Positions 43,602 to 53,107 of a stretch of 64,000 bases of DNA are shown one piece after another. The notes below the pieces were generated by a model. That model did not search any database and had not been told where the DNA came from. It saw only the letters and a list, made by a program, of their open reading frames with translations. Position 1 is the first letter of the stretch. Each line of letters starts with the position of its first letter. This stretch comes from Pseudomonas sp. SID14000. Its GTDB lineage: Bacteria > Pseudomonadota > Gammaproteobacteria > Pseudomonadales > Pseudomonadaceae. The stretch lies in NCBI RefSeq assembly GCF_002165135.1, contig NZ_NFZQ01000005.1:248001-312000 (forward strand), given 5' to 3'. A program made the position numbers and the translations under genes.

Positions 43602-44605
43602 CGCAGTACCTCCATATGTACGTCAGCTGCCTTGAAGCGGGCGAACGCCGCTTCCATGTCACCGCCGATCAGGGCGAGGGTGAGCTGGCCATAGGGGACA
43701 TCCTTGATGCGGTCGATACGCCCGGCGAGGATGCTGTAGTCCACACCGGTTTCGCGGGCCACGGTGCCCAGCAGGGGCGCGTAAGTGGCGTCGCCCTGGA
43801 AGGTCAGGCGCACGATGCGGCCCGGCACGTGGGCAAAGTCGTCACGCTGCTCGCCTTCGTCGATCTGCTCGTCTTCCTGGACGAAACGCTTGGTGGTGGG
43901 GTGCTGCGGGTGCAGGAACACCTCGGCCACCGAGCCTTGCTCGACGATCTGGCCCGCGTCCATCACTGCCACGCGGTCGCAGACCCGGCGGATTACATCC
44001 ATTTCGTGGGTAATCAGCACGATGGTCAGTTTCAGCTCACGGTTGATTTCCGCCAGCAATTGCAGGACCGAGGCCGTGGTTTGTGGGTCGAGGGCGCTGG
44101 TGGCCTCGTCGCACAGCAGGATCTTCGGGTTGGTGGACAGGGCGCGGGCGATGCCGACGCGCTGCTTCTGGCCGCCAGACAGCTGTGCCGGGTACTTTCT
44201 GGCGTGGTCGGAAAGGCCGACACGGGCCAGCAGCTCGGTCACGCGCTTGTCGATTTCGTTGCGCGACAGCTCGCCGGCCAGGGTCAGTGGCAGGGCGACG
44301 TTGTCGGCGACGGTCTTGGAGGCCAGCAGGTTGAAGTGCTGGAAAATCATCCCGACCTGCTGGCGGAAGCCGCGCAGCTGGCTGGCGTTGAACGCGGTAA
44401 CGTCTTCGCCATCGACGATGATCTTGCCGCCGGAGGGCTCTTCCAGGCGGTTGATCAGGCGCAGCATGGTGCTTTTGCCGGCGCCGGAATGGCCGATCAG
44501 GCCGAACACCTGGCCATCTTCGATAGTCAGGCTGGTCGGATTCAGTGCGGGGATTTCCCTACCGGCGACGCGGTAGGTCTTATGTACCTGTTGGAACTCG
44601 ATCAC
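43598..44605 (-). CDS. metN: D-methionine ABC transporter ATP-binding protein
   Basis: ATPase of the methionine importer, 335 residues. Walker A is in [16 protein letters not shown], the signature is [15 protein letters not shown], Walker B is [12 protein letters not shown], and the switch His is in LITHEMDV. The C-terminal NIL (ACT-like) domain from about residue 250 binds methionine and inhibits transport. It is first in the operon. The 225 bp upstream, divergent from katE, should contain both promoters; no recognised regulator site was found. Confidence 0.95.
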   Translation of the reverse strand: MIEFQQVHKTYRVAGREIPALNPTSLTIEDGQVFGLIGHSGAGKSTMLRLINRLEEPSGGKIIVDGEDVTAFNASQLRGFRQQVGMIFQHFNLLASKTVADNVALPLTLAGELSRNEIDKRVTELLARVGLSDHARKYPAQLSGGQKQRVGIARALSTNPKILLCDEATSALDPQTTASVLQLLAEINRELKLTIVLITHEMDVIRRVCDRVAVMDAGQIVEQGSVAEVFLHPQHPTTKRFVQEDEQIDEGEQRDDFAHVPGRIVRLTFQGDATYAPLLGTVARETGVDYSILAGRIDRIKDVPYGQLTLALIGGDMEAAFARFKAADVHMEVLR

Positions 44606-44830
44606 GTAGCGAACCTTGTGGGGCGCATGGAATTTGGGTCAGCTGTTAGCTGGGGTCGCGCATTTTAGCCTTTTCCCATAGCTGTTCTTAGCATTTATTT
44701 CGTAATGCACCAATCCTTCGGGCATATCGCGACAACCGGTAATTCTGATTGAACGCTCGGCAAAGCGCTCCGGTCACTACCTGAACAAGCCCGAACGGGC
44801 ACGCCTGCAGACTGATGAGGAGAGCCGACC

Positions 44831-46966
44831 ATGCCCAGCAAAAACACGGATGCGCCAAAGCACAGCGAGGCCGCCGGCACCCAGACCCCGGACCGGGCCA
44901 ATACCAACGCCAAGTTGCAGAGCCTGGAGGCTGACCGCAGCGATGCCACAGGCCGTGCGCTGCGTACCAATCAGGGGGTGCGCATCGCTGATAACCAGAA
45001 CACGCTGAAGGCCGGTGACCGCGGACCCTCTCTGCTCGAAGATTTCATCATGCGCGAGAAGATCACGCACTTTGACCACGAGCGTATCCCGGAGCGCATT
45101 GTGCATGCGCGAGGGACGGGAGCGCATGGTTATTTCCAGAGCTATGGCAACCACGCCGAGTTGACCAAGGCAGGCTTCCTGCAGGACCCGGAGAAAGTCA
45201 CGCCAGTTTTCGTGCGATTTTCCACGGTACAAGGCCCACGCGGCTCAGCCGACACTGTGCGTGACGTGAGGGGTTTTGCGGTCAAGTTCTACACCGACGA
45301 AGGCAACTTCGACCTGGTGGGCAACAATATGCCGGTGTTCTTCATCCAGGATGCGATCAAATTCCCGGATTTCGTCCACGCCGTAAAGCCGGAGCCGCAC
45401 AACGAAATCCCGACTGGCGCCTCGGCCCATGACACCTTTTGGGATTTCGTCTCGCTGGTGCCGGAGTCGGCCCATATGGTCATGTGGGCGATGTCGGACC
45501 GTGCGATCCCGCGCAGCTTGCGAATGATGGAAGGTTTCGGAGTGCATACCTTCCGCCTGATAAACGCCCAAGGCGTGGCCAGCTTCGTCAAGTTCCACTG
45601 GAAACCGCGCCAGGGCGTGCATTCCCTGCTATGGGACGAAGCACAGAAGCTGGCAGGCAAGGACACCGACTTCCAGCGTCGCGACTTGTGGGAGGCTATC
45701 GAGACGGGCGATTACCCGGAATGGGAACTGGGCGTGCAGGTCGTGCCGGAAGCCGACGAGCACAAGTTCGACTTCGACCTGCTGGACCCGACCAAGATAA
45801 TCCCGGAAGAGCTGGTGCCGGTTACCCCCTTGGGCAAGATGGTCCTGAACCGAAACCCGGACAACTTCTTTGCCGAAGTGGAACAGGTGGCGTTCTGCCC
45901 GGCCCATATCGTGCCTGGCATCGACTTTACCAACGACCCGTTGCTGCAGGGGCGCCTGTTCTCCTATACCGATACCCAACTTAGCCGCCTGGGCGGGCCC
46001 AACTTCCACCAGATACCGGTAAACCGCCCCGTCGCTCCCAACCACAACAACCAGCGCGACGCCCTGCATCAGCATGTGGTGCACAGGGGCCGCGCATCCT
46101 ACGAACCCAATTCCATCGACGGCGGCTGGCCGAAGGAAACGCCACCTGCCGCGCAGGATGGCGGTTTCGAGAGTTACCAGGAGCGTATCGATGCGCACAA
46201 GATCCGCCAGCGCAGCGAGTCGTTCAGCGATCACTTCTCGCAGGCACGGTTGTTCTTCCAGAGCATGAGCCCGACCGAGCAGCAGCACATCATCAAGGCC
46301 TACAGCTTTGAACTGGGCAAAGTGGAACGGAAGACGATTCCTGCTCGGGAAGTGAATGAAATTCTCGCCAATATCGACCTGAAGCTGGCGGCTGCAGTGG
46401 CTGCCAACCTGGGCTTGCCTGCGCCGAGCGCGGGCACGGTGCAAGTGAAGGGTAGCCAGCTTGCGCGGTCGCCTGCCCTGAGCCAGATGAACCACCCGGG
46501 TTCGGTTGGCATCAAGGGGCGCAAGATTGCCGTGTTGGTGGCAGATGGCGTAGACGCTGCCAGCGTGGACAAGCTAGTCAAGGCCCTGGAAGCGCACAGT
46601 GCCCGGCCGATGCTGCTCGGGCCGACCTCGGCACCGGTGAAGGCCGCAGACGGCAAGCAGATGCCGGTGGATGCTTCGATGGAGGGGATGCCATCGATCA
46701 TGTTCGATGGGATTGTCGTGCCTGCAGGCAAGGCTTCGACCGATGCACTGGCGGCCAGCGGTTTGGCCAAGCACTTCCTGCTGGAAGGCTACAAGCACCT
46801 GAAGGCGATGGTGTTGACCAAGGAGCTGGTGGGCAGCCTGGGGCTCAAGGAGGACAAGGGGTTGCTGCAGGGGGATAACCAGAAGACCGTGGATGCCTTT
46901 GTCAAAGCAGTAGAGGGGCATCGGGTGTGGGAGCGGGAGGCGGCTGCGGAGGCTGTGCCGGCCTAA
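44831..46966 (+). CDS. katE: Monofunctional catalase HPII (KatE, clade 2)
   Basis: Large-subunit catalase of 711 residues. The distal His is in ERIVHARG (His92), and the proximal Tyr is in [45 protein letters not shown] and the [20 protein letters not shown] blocks are catalase core. The C-terminal flavodoxin-like domain ([23 protein letters not shown]) marks clade 2 HPII enzymes. In pseudomonads it is usually stationary-phase induced. It is divergent from metN and followed by a REP-type repeat. Confidence 0.96.
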   Translation: MPSKNTDAPKHSEAAGTQTPDRANTNAKLQSLEADRSDATGRALRTNQGVRIADNQNTLKAGDRGPSLLEDFIMREKITHFDHERIPERIVHARGTGAHGYFQSYGNHAELTKAGFLQDPEKVTPVFVRFSTVQGPRGSADTVRDVRGFAVKFYTDEGNFDLVGNNMPVFFIQDAIKFPDFVHAVKPEPHNEIPTGASAHDTFWDFVSLVPESAHMVMWAMSDRAIPRSLRMMEGFGVHTFRLINAQGVASFVKFHWKPRQGVHSLLWDEAQKLAGKDTDFQRRDLWEAIETGDYPEWELGVQVVPEADEHKFDFDLLDPTKIIPEELVPVTPLGKMVLNRNPDNFFAEVEQVAFCPAHIVPGIDFTNDPLLQGRLFSYTDTQLSRLGGPNFHQIPVNRPVAPNHNNQRDALHQHVVHRGRASYEPNSIDGGWPKETPPAAQDGGFESYQERIDAHKIRQRSESFSDHFSQARLFFQSMSPTEQQHIIKAYSFELGKVERKTIPAREVNEILANIDLKLAAAVAANLGLPAPSAGTVQVKGSQLARSPALSQMNHPGSVGIKGRKIAVLVADGVDAASVDKLVKALEAHSARPMLLGPTSAPVKAADGKQMPVDASMEGMPSIMFDGIVVPAGKASTDALAASGLAKHFLLEGYKHLKAMVLTKELVGSLGLKEDKGLLQGDNQKTVDAFVKAVEGHRVWEREAAAEAVPA

Positions 46967-47070
46967 GGGGGCTGCTTTGCAGCCCATCGCGACACAAGGC
47001 CGCTCCTACAGGAGATCGCATTCCCTTGTAGGAGCGGCCTTGTGTCGCGAAAGGGGCGCGTAGCGCCCCC
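46966..47070. repeat. Compound inverted repeat, 'GACACAAGGCCGCTCC' REP variant
   Basis: The left (46966-47012) and right (47024-47070) copies are inverted, each containing the REP variant with GCTCCTAC instead of GCTCCCAC, and an added GGGGGCTGC...GCAGCCC or GGGGCGCG...CGCCCC hairpin. It lies between convergent katE and the lipoprotein gene, and matches the compound repeat at 8058-8167. Confidence 0.85.
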
Positions 47071-47076
47071 AGATTC

Positions 47077-47784
47077 TTAACGCTGATGCGGAACCAGAAC
47101 CACCTGCGCCGGCAATGACCGCTGAATCTCGTGCTTCTGCTTCAGCTCGAACCCGCTGTCGATCTTGCGCACGCGTTTCTCCAGCAAGGTCTTCAGCCAA
47201 GGCGCATCCTCTGTGCGCGGCACCTGAAACACCACGTCACATTGATAGCTCACAACATCGGCGGCAATGTCATCCAGCTGGCGACGCATGGCGCGGCTGT
47301 CGGTGGTCTTCAAGGCCACGACGGTGCTCGGTGCGGCCGGGTCGATGATGCGCGCCTTCGGCTTGGCCTCGGCTGCTTTCAACGCCGCTTCAGCCTTCTC
47401 CAGATCGGCCTTGCGGGCCTGGGTCACGGCGTCGCCACCTGTCACCGCCGGGGCCTGCGGCATCAGCGCGCGGGCACGGGCCAGAGCGGTTGCGGCAGCG
47501 TTCACATCACCCTTCTGCAGGAAGATCTGGCTGCGTTGCAGGTAGGCTTCGGCGAGCTGGCGCTGATATTGCTCCAGACGCGCGTCATCGGGCGCCTGGG
47601 CCTGCAGGGCGGCCAGCTGGTCTTCGGCGGTGGCCAGCTCGTTGCTGGCGATGTTCTGTTGCAACTGCTGCCAGGCATCGGCTTGGGCAGGTGCGGTGGC
47701 CTGTTCGACCGGTGCGCTGGAGCACGCAGCCAGGAACAGGGAAAACGCGGCAACAAGCAGATAACGGGAGGCGAACGGCTTCAT
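47077..47784 (-). CDS. Putative lipoprotein, PA5502-type
   Basis: Lipoprotein of 235 residues next to the zinc operon. The signal MKPFASRYLLVAAFSLFLAACSS has a clear lipobox (LAAC). The mature part is a long Ala/Gln-rich helical region (ATAEDQLAALQAQAPDDARLEQYQRQLAEAYLQRSQIFLQKG) resembling TPR-like helices, followed by a C-terminal globular part (ADVVSYQCDVVFQVPRTED). No function is known. It lies downstream of znuB with a 127-bp gap and may or may not belong to the zinc operon. Confidence 0.75.
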   Translation of the reverse strand: MKPFASRYLLVAAFSLFLAACSSAPVEQATAPAQADAWQQLQQNIASNELATAEDQLAALQAQAPDDARLEQYQRQLAEAYLQRSQIFLQKGDVNAAATALARARALMPQAPAVTGGDAVTQARKADLEKAEAALKAAEAKPKARIIDPAAPSTVVALKTTDSRAMRRQLDDIAADVVSYQCDVVFQVPRTEDAPWLKTLLEKRVRKIDSGFELKQKHEIQRSLPAQVVLVPHQR

Positions 47785-47911
47785 TCCTGCGACTCTCTAT
47801 TTGCGCAAAAAGCGAGCAAGTCTACACCCAGGTGCGCACGCTCGAAAACAAGTCTTACAGACCCTTTACGTGCGAAAAGGTTGCAGGGCGCGCCTGTACG
47901 CGCCCTGTTCT

Positions 47912-48694
47912 TCAGCGTTTTGGCAAGGCCAGGCTCAGCAAGAATAGCACCGCCGCGCAGACCACGATCGACGGGCCGGCGGGGGTGTCCTTGAACCAGG
48001 ACATGGCCAGACCACCGCATACCGCCGCCACGCCCAGAAGGCTGGCCCCCAGTGCCATCTGTTCGGGAGAGCGGGCGTGACGCTGCGCCGCAGCAGCAGG
48101 GATGATCAGCAGCGAGGTGATCAACAGCACGCCGACGATCTTCATGGCCACGGCAATCACCACCGCGATCAGCAGCATCAGCGCCAGGCGCAGGCCGGCC
48201 ACCGGCAGGCCTTCTACCATGGCCAGCTCTTCGTGCACGGTGACCGCCAGCAACGGCCGCCACAGCACAGCGAGCAGCAGCAGGACCAGCGCGCTGCCGC
48301 CGAGGATCCAGGCCAGGTCGGTGGTGCTGATGGCCAGCAGGTCGCCGAACAGGTACGCCATCAGGTCGATGCGCACGTCGTGCATGAAGCTCAGCGCCAC
48401 CAGGCCCAGCGACAAGGTGCTGGGGGCGAGGATGCCGAGCAGGGTGTCGGAAGCCAGCGGTTGGCGTTGCTGCAAGGTCACCAGCAAGATCGCCAGCAGC
48501 AGGCAGCCCGCGGTTACCGCCAGCGCCGGGCTGACGTCCAGAGCAAAGCCCAAGGCTACGCCGAGCAGGGCGGCGTGAGACAGGGTGTCGCCAAAATAGG
48601 CCATGCGCCGCCACACCACGAAGGAGCCTAGTGGGCCGGCCACCAGCGCCAGGGACAAACCGGCAAGCAGGGCGTAGAGAAGAAAATCAGCCAT
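47912..48694 (-). CDS. znuB: Zinc ABC transporter permease
   Basis: Membrane permease of the high-affinity zinc importer ZnuABC, 260 residues from ATG 48694 ([45 protein letters not shown]). The ABC-3 family helices and the [12 protein letters not shown] block are typical. It overlaps znuC by 8 bp and belongs to the zur-znuC-znuB operon on the minus strand. Confidence 0.94.
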   Translation of the reverse strand: MADFLLYALLAGLSLALVAGPLGSFVVWRRMAYFGDTLSHAALLGVALGFALDVSPALAVTAGCLLLAILLVTLQQRQPLASDTLLGILAPSTLSLGLVALSFMHDVRIDLMAYLFGDLLAISTTDLAWILGGSALVLLLLAVLWRPLLAVTVHEELAMVEGLPVAGLRLALMLLIAVVIAVAMKIVGVLLITSLLIIPAAAAQRHARSPEQMALGASLLGVAAVCGGLAMSWFKDTPAGPSIVVCAAVLFLLSLALPKR

Positions 48695-49463
48695 GCTTGC
48701 AGTGCGCTCCGTGAACATGGGTGCCAGGGGCGACCACCGAGCCGTGCAGGTCGTGGCTGTGGTCGTGATGGTGGTGGTAGATGGCCAGGCTGGGTGCGGC
48801 GTTCTGGCCGAACAGCTCGACGAATGCCGGGTCGCCGCTGACCTGCTCCGGGTGGCCCGAGCAGCACACGTGGCGGTTCAGGCACACCACCTGGTCGGTG
48901 GCGCTCATCACCAGGTGCAGATCGTGGGAAACCATCAGCACGCCACAGCCGTGGCGGTCGCGCAGGCGGGTAATGAGGTTGTACAACTCGGTCTGGCCGA
49001 CCACGTCGACGCCCTGCACCGGCTCGTCGAGCACCAGCAACTGAGGTTCGCGCAGCAGGGCGCGGGCCAGCAGCACGCGCTGCATCTCACCGCCGGAAAT
49101 GGTCTGGATCGGGCTGTCGATAACCTGCTCGGCGCCCACTTCCTGCAAAGCCGACAAGGCTGCCGCACGGTCTACACCGGGCACCAGGCGCAAGAAGCGC
49201 AGGACTGACAGCGGCAGCGTGGCATCGACCTGGATTTTTTGCGGCATGTAGCCAATGCGCAGCTTCGGCTTGCGCCATACCTTGCCGCGGTGCGGCTTGA
49301 GCAGGCCGAGCACGGCGCGCACCAGAGTGGTCTTGCCCGCCCCGTTCGGGCCGATCAGGGTGACGATCTGGCCAGGTGCGACCGACAGGTCGATGCTGTC
49401 GAGCACCGCCTCGCCGCCGAAGGTGACGCCGACCTGCTCCAGGCGGATCAGTGCATCGCTCAT
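48687..49463 (-). CDS. znuC: Zinc ABC transporter ATP-binding protein with His-rich tail
   Basis: ATPase of the zinc importer, 258 residues from ATG 49463 ([21 protein letters not shown]). Walker A is [17 protein letters not shown], the signature is [15 protein letters not shown], Walker B is [12 protein letters not shown], and the switch His is in VSHDLHLVM. The last 35 residues are strongly histidine-rich ([23 protein letters not shown]), unusual for an ATPase and possibly a cytoplasmic zinc-binding tail. It overlaps zur by 4 bp. Confidence 0.95.
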   Translation of the reverse strand: MSDALIRLEQVGVTFGGEAVLDSIDLSVAPGQIVTLIGPNGAGKTTLVRAVLGLLKPHRGKVWRKPKLRIGYMPQKIQVDATLPLSVLRFLRLVPGVDRAAALSALQEVGAEQVIDSPIQTISGGEMQRVLLARALLREPQLLVLDEPVQGVDVVGQTELYNLITRLRDRHGCGVLMVSHDLHLVMSATDQVVCLNRHVCCSGHPEQVSGDPAFVELFGQNAAPSLAIYHHHHDHSHDLHGSVVAPGTHVHGAHCKHG

Positions 49464-49945
49464 GCCGCGCTCCGGCAATTGCTGCACAGGCCGACCACTT
49501 CCACAGTCTGGGTCTCGACTGTGAAGCCCACGCCCTTGGCGCTGCTGATGATGGCTTCGCTGATGCTGTCCTGTTCCAGTTCGATGGCCACATGGCAGGC
49601 CCGGCAAATCAGGAACTGGCCTTGGTGCAGGTGTTCCGGATGGCTGCAGCCGATGAAGGCGTTGAGCGAGGCGATACGGTGCACCAGGCCGTTTTCCAGC
49701 AGGAAATCCAGCGCGCGGTACACCGTGGGTGGCGCAGCCCGGCGGCCGTCCTGCTCGCTGAGCACGGCGAGGATGTCGTAGGCACCCAGCGGCTTGTGGC
49801 TTTGCCACACCAGTTCCAGCACGCGACGGCGCAGCGCGGTCAGGCGCAGGCCCTGGCGGGTGCACAAGGCGTCGGCTTCAGCCAGTGCGCTGTGTACGCA
49901 ATGGGAGTGATCGTGAGGACGATTGGCCAGTGGCGTGATAGACAT
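49460..49945 (-). CDS. zur: Zinc uptake regulator Zur (Fur family)
   Basis: Zn-responsive repressor of 161 residues. The winged helix covers [26 protein letters not shown] and [18 protein letters not shown]. Metal-site segments [10 protein letters not shown] and LICRACH, plus CSNCRSAA at the C-terminus, provide the structural zinc Cys pairs. A histidine-rich N-terminus ([13 protein letters not shown]) is seen in Pseudomonas Zur. It is the first gene of zur-znuCB and divergent from znuA, so it autoregulates. Confidence 0.95.
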   Translation of the reverse strand: MSITPLANRPHDHSHCVHSALAEADALCTRQGLRLTALRRRVLELVWQSHKPLGAYDILAVLSEQDGRRAAPPTVYRALDFLLENGLVHRIASLNAFIGCSHPEHLHQGQFLICRACHVAIELEQDSISEAIISSAKGVGFTVETQTVEVVGLCSNCRSAA

Positions 49946-49971
49946 GGGCAGCGACGGTTCTGGACGGAGAC

Positions 49972-49984
49972 GTTATTATGTTAC
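49972..49984. promoter_or_regulatory. Candidate Zur box between zur and znuA
   Basis: GTTATTATGTTAC lies in the 66-bp gap between zur and znuA and resembles the core of Zur sites (GTTATAATATAAC-type palindromes). The site is within both divergent promoter regions, as expected for a single operator controlling zur-znuCB and znuA. Confidence 0.6.
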
Positions 49985-50011
49985 CTGTTTCTGACGACTC
50001 GAGTATTCACC

Positions 50012-50920
50012 GTGTCCCGATTCCTAGTCCTTTTTGTCGCTTTCATCGCATTTTCCGCCCAGGCTGACGTGCGCGTGCTGACCAGTATCAAACCTTTGCA
50101 GCAGATTGCCGCCGCCGTGCAGGACGGTGTTGGCAGCCCTGAGGTATTGCTGCCGCCGGGCGCTTCGCCGCATCACTATGCACTGCGCCCGTCCGACGTT
50201 CGGCGAGTGGGTGATGCCGACCTGCTGTACTGGATCGGCCCGGACATGGAAGGCTTCCTGCCGCGGGTACTGGGCAATCGCAGCAAGCCCACGGTGGCTG
50301 TGCAGGAGCTACCAGGCATGAAGCTGCGACACTTTGGCGAGGACAGCCATTCCCATGAGGAAGAAGACCACGACGACCATGACCACGACCACCGTCCGGG
50401 CAGTTTGGACGCGCACCTGTGGCTATCGTCGGTCAACGCGCGGGTAATTGCCGCGAAAATGGCGGAAGATTTGGCGCAGGTCGACCCGGCCAATGCGGCG
50501 CGCTATCAGAGTAACCTGAAGGCCTTCGACGAACGCCTGGACGCACTGGATGGGCGGATCAAGGCGCGGGTGGCCGGGATTGCCGGCAAGCCGTACTTCG
50601 TGTTCCACGAAGCGTTCGATTATTTCGAGGCCGAGTATGGCCTGAAGCATACCGGGGTGTTCAGCGTGGCGTCCGAGGTGCAGCCGGGTGCACAGCATGT
50701 GGCGGCCATGCGCAAGCGCCTGCAGGAAGTGGGCAAGACCTGTGTGTTCAGCGAACCACCGCTGCGGCCGCGGCTGGCCGAGACCCTGACAGCAGGGCTG
50801 CCGGTGCGCCTGGCCGAGCTGGATGCCCTGGGCGGTACCGACCTGGTGGATGGCAAAGGCTATGAGCGCTTGCTGGAGAAACTGGGCAGCGACCTGGTTG
50901 GGTGCCTGGAGCAGCTGTAA
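50012..50920 (+). CDS. znuA: Periplasmic zinc-binding protein
   Basis: Captures zinc for ZnuBC, 302 residues from GTG 50012 (SRFLVLFVAFIAFSAQADV, a signal peptide). The zinc ligands are in GASPHHYALRPSD, DAHLWLSS and FHEAFDYFE. A His/Asp-rich loop (HSHEEEDHDDHDHDH) typical of ZnuA proteins gathers zinc. It is divergent from zur and ends at the second large palindromic element. Confidence 0.95.
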   Translation: MSRFLVLFVAFIAFSAQADVRVLTSIKPLQQIAAAVQDGVGSPEVLLPPGASPHHYALRPSDVRRVGDADLLYWIGPDMEGFLPRVLGNRSKPTVAVQELPGMKLRHFGEDSHSHEEEDHDDHDHDHRPGSLDAHLWLSSVNARVIAAKMAEDLAQVDPANAARYQSNLKAFDERLDALDGRIKARVAGIAGKPYFVFHEAFDYFEAEYGLKHTGVFSVASEVQPGAQHVAAMRKRLQEVGKTCVFSEPPLRPRLAETLTAGLPVRLAELDALGGTDLVDGKGYERLLEKLGSDLVGCLEQL

Positions 50921-50949
50921 GCCGGGCCTTGCAGGAGATTGCATCAGGG

Positions 50950-51274
50950 CGACCAGGTGCTTGCCTTGAGGGTTCCAGCGCCTGTGAGATCGAGCGCCGC
51001 CCGCGCGGCGCTTCGCGGGACAAGCCCGCTCCCACATCTGTTTTGGGCCAATTACTCCTGCGCCAGGTTTGCAGCCTTGGTGTATGGCTGGAGATTGATG
51101 AGATGCAGTGGCGTACCCTTCGATATCGAATGGAACACACAAGGCGGACAGAGGTGGCTTCACAGGAGTGACTGGCCCGAAACAGATGTGGGAGCGGGCT
51201 TGTCCCGCGAAGCGCCGCGCGGGCGGCGCTCGATCTCACAGGCGCTGTAAACCTCAAGGCGGGCACCTGTCAGC
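50950..51274. repeat. Large palindromic intergenic element, copy 2 (about 325 bp)
   Basis: The arms (about 50950-51060 and 51163-51274) are inverted around a 102-nt centre. The core arm sequence is the same as in copy 1 at 4825-5156 (AGCGCCTGTGAGATCGAGCG, then the GC palindrome and REP segment), with the same end sequence CACCTGTCAGCC at the right. The two centres also share CCTTGGTG and TGGCT-GAG in the same order. With its flanks it fills the 387-bp znuA/DUF3077 gap. No ORF of note. Confidence 0.85.
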
Positions 51275-51307
51275 CCTCACCCAATCCCCCGCCAAACACC
51301 ACCAGCC

Positions 51308-51616
51308 TCATACCTTCTTCTGCGGTTCAGGCGACGACTCGATCCCATCGAGTATCGCCTCCACCAACCCCTCCGCCAATTCAATGGAATGCAGGCTAGA
51401 CCAATACATGCCACGGCCTTCTTCGCGCAGGTACTCCAAGGCTTTGGAGCCCGTTTCATAGGCGCCACGCAGGTACAGGGCTACGTGAACCAAGGCATCC
51501 TCGGCAGAAATGTTCGGGTTTACGGTGAACAGTGGTTCGTGGCCAGCATCGCAGCGGCCAAAGGGGCGGGTGGAGGTGCAGGGTAAAGGTGGATCGGGGA
51601 CGATTTTCTTAGCCAT
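51308..51616 (-). CDS. DUF3077-family small protein
   Basis: Protein of 102 residues from ATG 51616 (MAKKIVPDPPLPCTSTRPF), with GAGGAG about 10 bases upstream. The pattern NPNISAEDALVHVALYLRGAYETGSKALEYL then HSIELAEGLVEAILDGIESS resembles the Pseudomonas DUF3077 family; function unknown. The open frame continues upstream through the structured leader, which could produce a 46-residue extension, but the ribosome-binding site supports 51616. It has an elaborate 5' leader (see separate entry). Confidence 0.8.
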   Translation of the reverse strand: MAKKIVPDPPLPCTSTRPFGRCDAGHEPLFTVNPNISAEDALVHVALYLRGAYETGSKALEYLREEGRGMYWSSLHSIELAEGLVEAILDGIESSPEPQKKV

Positions 51617-51858
51617 TGGAAAATGCTCCTCATTGTCACCAACCATCACTACCACGTGAATGGGTGGCGACTGTACGCGAGGTGGTAGACCCGGGCATTT
51701 TCCAATCCAGGCGGGCTCGAAAGCCTCCCACGCACAGCCGCCATAGACTGTCATGGAACAAATGCATCCGGGCTACCACACCCGATCGCCAAGTTATTCG
51801 GCGATGGATGAAGCCTAGAGGCACTGGTTCCCTCTGAGAAGGTGATGGCAGGGGGCGC
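51617..51858 (-). ncRNA. Candidate structured 5' leader (RNA switch) of the DUF3077 gene
   Basis: In mRNA order: a hairpin ATCGCC-loop-GGCGAT (plus 51785-51805); a 5' strand with GTGGTAG, CCCGG and GCATTT (51779-51760); a GGCT-TTCG-AGCC tetraloop hairpin (51714-51725); a middle strand TTGGAAAATGC, CCGGG, CTACCAC (51705-51682); and a 3' strand with GTGGTAG (51655-51649) and GCATTTTCCAA (51626-51616), the latter touching the ribosome-binding site and start codon. The middle strand can pair with either the 5' or the 3' strand, so two exclusive folds are possible, one of which hides translation start. The pairings are visible; a switching function is inferred. Confidence 0.7.
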
Positions 51859-51865
51859 GGCTCGT

Positions 51866-51895
51866 AGGATATTTCCCAATCCTGAAACCGGACAA
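51866..51895 (-). promoter_or_regulatory. Candidate promoter of the DUF3077 leader
   Basis: On the minus strand TTGTCC (plus 51890-51895) and TATCCT (plus 51866-51871) are separated by 18 bp, a fair sigma70 match. Transcription would start near 51858 and give a leader of about 240 nt. Confidence 0.45.
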
Positions 51896-51939
51896 CCATT
51901 CGAGACAAAATCAGAAAAGCCTGAAGCAGCGCACGTCCG

Positions 51940-52125
51940 TTGTAGGAGCGGCCTTGTGTCGCGAAAGGGCTACGCAGCCGCCCCGGGATTTCAGCGCCGC
52001 AGCATAAATTGCCGGGGGCTGTAAGGCTGTGCCGGCCTCTTCGCGGGCACGCCCGCTCCCACAGGTACAACGACAACCTTGAGGTTTGTGTTATCCCTGT
52101 GGGAGCGGGCATGCCCGCGAAGAAG
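51940..52125. repeat. One single REP variant and one inverted REP pair
   Basis: A single 'TTGTAGGAGCGGCCTTGTG' variant (51940-51970) is followed by an inverted REP pair (52036-52065 and 52095-52125, GCGGGCATGCCCGC core). They separate the DUF3077 leader from the 3' end of thrB, both on the minus strand. With the leader they account for the 520 bp between 51617 and 52136. Confidence 0.85.
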
Positions 52126-52136
52126 CAGAAGTTGGA

Positions 52137-53087
52137 CTAGAGGGCAAACGGCAGGTGCAAAGCCACCTGCTGGCGCTGCGCCAGGCGCACTTCGAACTCG
52201 CTCGGGTCGTGGATCATCACGTCCATTCCGGCAAACGATTCCGCTGCAATCAGGCGCGACAGCCAGAAGCGCACGCAGCCTACCCGCAGCATCTCCGGCC
52301 ACAGCTCGGCTTCGGCCGCGGTGAACGGCCGCAGCGCCGCATAGGCTGCCAGCAGCGCCTGGGCGCGTGGCACATCGATCGCGCCGTGTTCATCCAGGCA
52401 CCAGTCGTTCACGGTGATGGCAATGTCATACAGCATCGGCCCGGAACAGGCGTTGTAGAAGTCGATCACACCAGTCAGGTGGGTGCCTTCGAACATCACG
52501 TTGTCGCGGAACAGGTCGGCATGCAGGTTGGCCCGTGGCAGGGCCAGGATCTGTGCCTTGTGCGCGCTGATTTCATCCAGCGCCGGCTGAAGCAGCGCGG
52601 CTTGCTCGGCGGTAAGGCGCGGCAGCAGCTCGACACCCGAAGCCAGCATCCAGTCCAGGCCACGGTCGGTGCGGCGCTCGATGATGTGTTCGCGGGTAGC
52701 CAGGTGAATGTGCGCCAGCAGCTCGCCGACCTGGGCGCAGTGCTGGGTGTTCGGTGCCTTGATATGTTTGCCCGACAGCCTTGGCTGCAGCAGCGCCGGC
52801 TTGCCGCACAGCTCGCGCAGGCCATTGCCGTCGCGGTCACGTATCGCATAGGGCACCGGCATATCGGCAGCGTGCAGGGTGTCGAGCAGCTCGATGAAGA
52901 ACGGCATGTCCTCGCTGGGCCCACGCTCGATCAGCGTCAGGACGAACTCCCCCTGTTCGAGGCTGACGAAGAAATTGCTGTTCTCGGTGCCAGCGGCGAT
53001 GCCCTGGAAATCGAGCAAGCGACCCAGCTCGTACGGTGCCAGAAAGGTTTCCAGCTCAGGCCGGGTCACGGGGGTGAAGACTGACAT
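52137..53087 (-). CDS. thrB: Homoserine kinase, aminoglycoside-phosphotransferase type
   Basis: Phosphorylates homoserine for threonine synthesis, 316 residues. It belongs to the APH/choline-kinase fold rather than the GHMP family of E. coli ThrB. Seen: GTENSNFFVSLEQGEFVLTLIER at the N-terminus, the catalytic ANLHADLFRDNVMF, and the metal-binding GVIDFYNACSGPMLYDIA. It is preceded by a DUF2782 gene and by a strong hairpin in the gap. Confidence 0.92.
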   Translation of the reverse strand: MSVFTPVTRPELETFLAPYELGRLLDFQGIAAGTENSNFFVSLEQGEFVLTLIERGPSEDMPFFIELLDTLHAADMPVPYAIRDRDGNGLRELCGKPALLQPRLSGKHIKAPNTQHCAQVGELLAHIHLATREHIIERRTDRGLDWMLASGVELLPRLTAEQAALLQPALDEISAHKAQILALPRANLHADLFRDNVMFEGTHLTGVIDFYNACSGPMLYDIAITVNDWCLDEHGAIDVPRAQALLAAYAALRPFTAAEAELWPEMLRVGCVRFWLSRLIAAESFAGMDVMIHDPSEFEVRLAQRQQVALHLPFAL

Positions 53088-53107
53088 GATGAAAATTTGC
53101 CCATACG

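Noticed and set aside
44606..44830. Search for a SAM or methionine riboswitch upstream of metN
   Set aside because: The 225-bp region shows no recognisable SAM-riboswitch helices or terminator/antiterminator pair; regulation is probably at promoter level.
50921..51171. Short ORFs inside the large palindromic elements as small proteins
   Set aside because: They arise from the repeated arms in several frames, lack ribosome-binding sites and differ between the two copies.
51617..51754. In-frame N-terminal extension of the DUF3077 protein through the leader
   Set aside because: The sequence is explained by RNA pairing, and the GAGGAG site supports ATG 51616. An extension of 46 residues would be atypical for the family.
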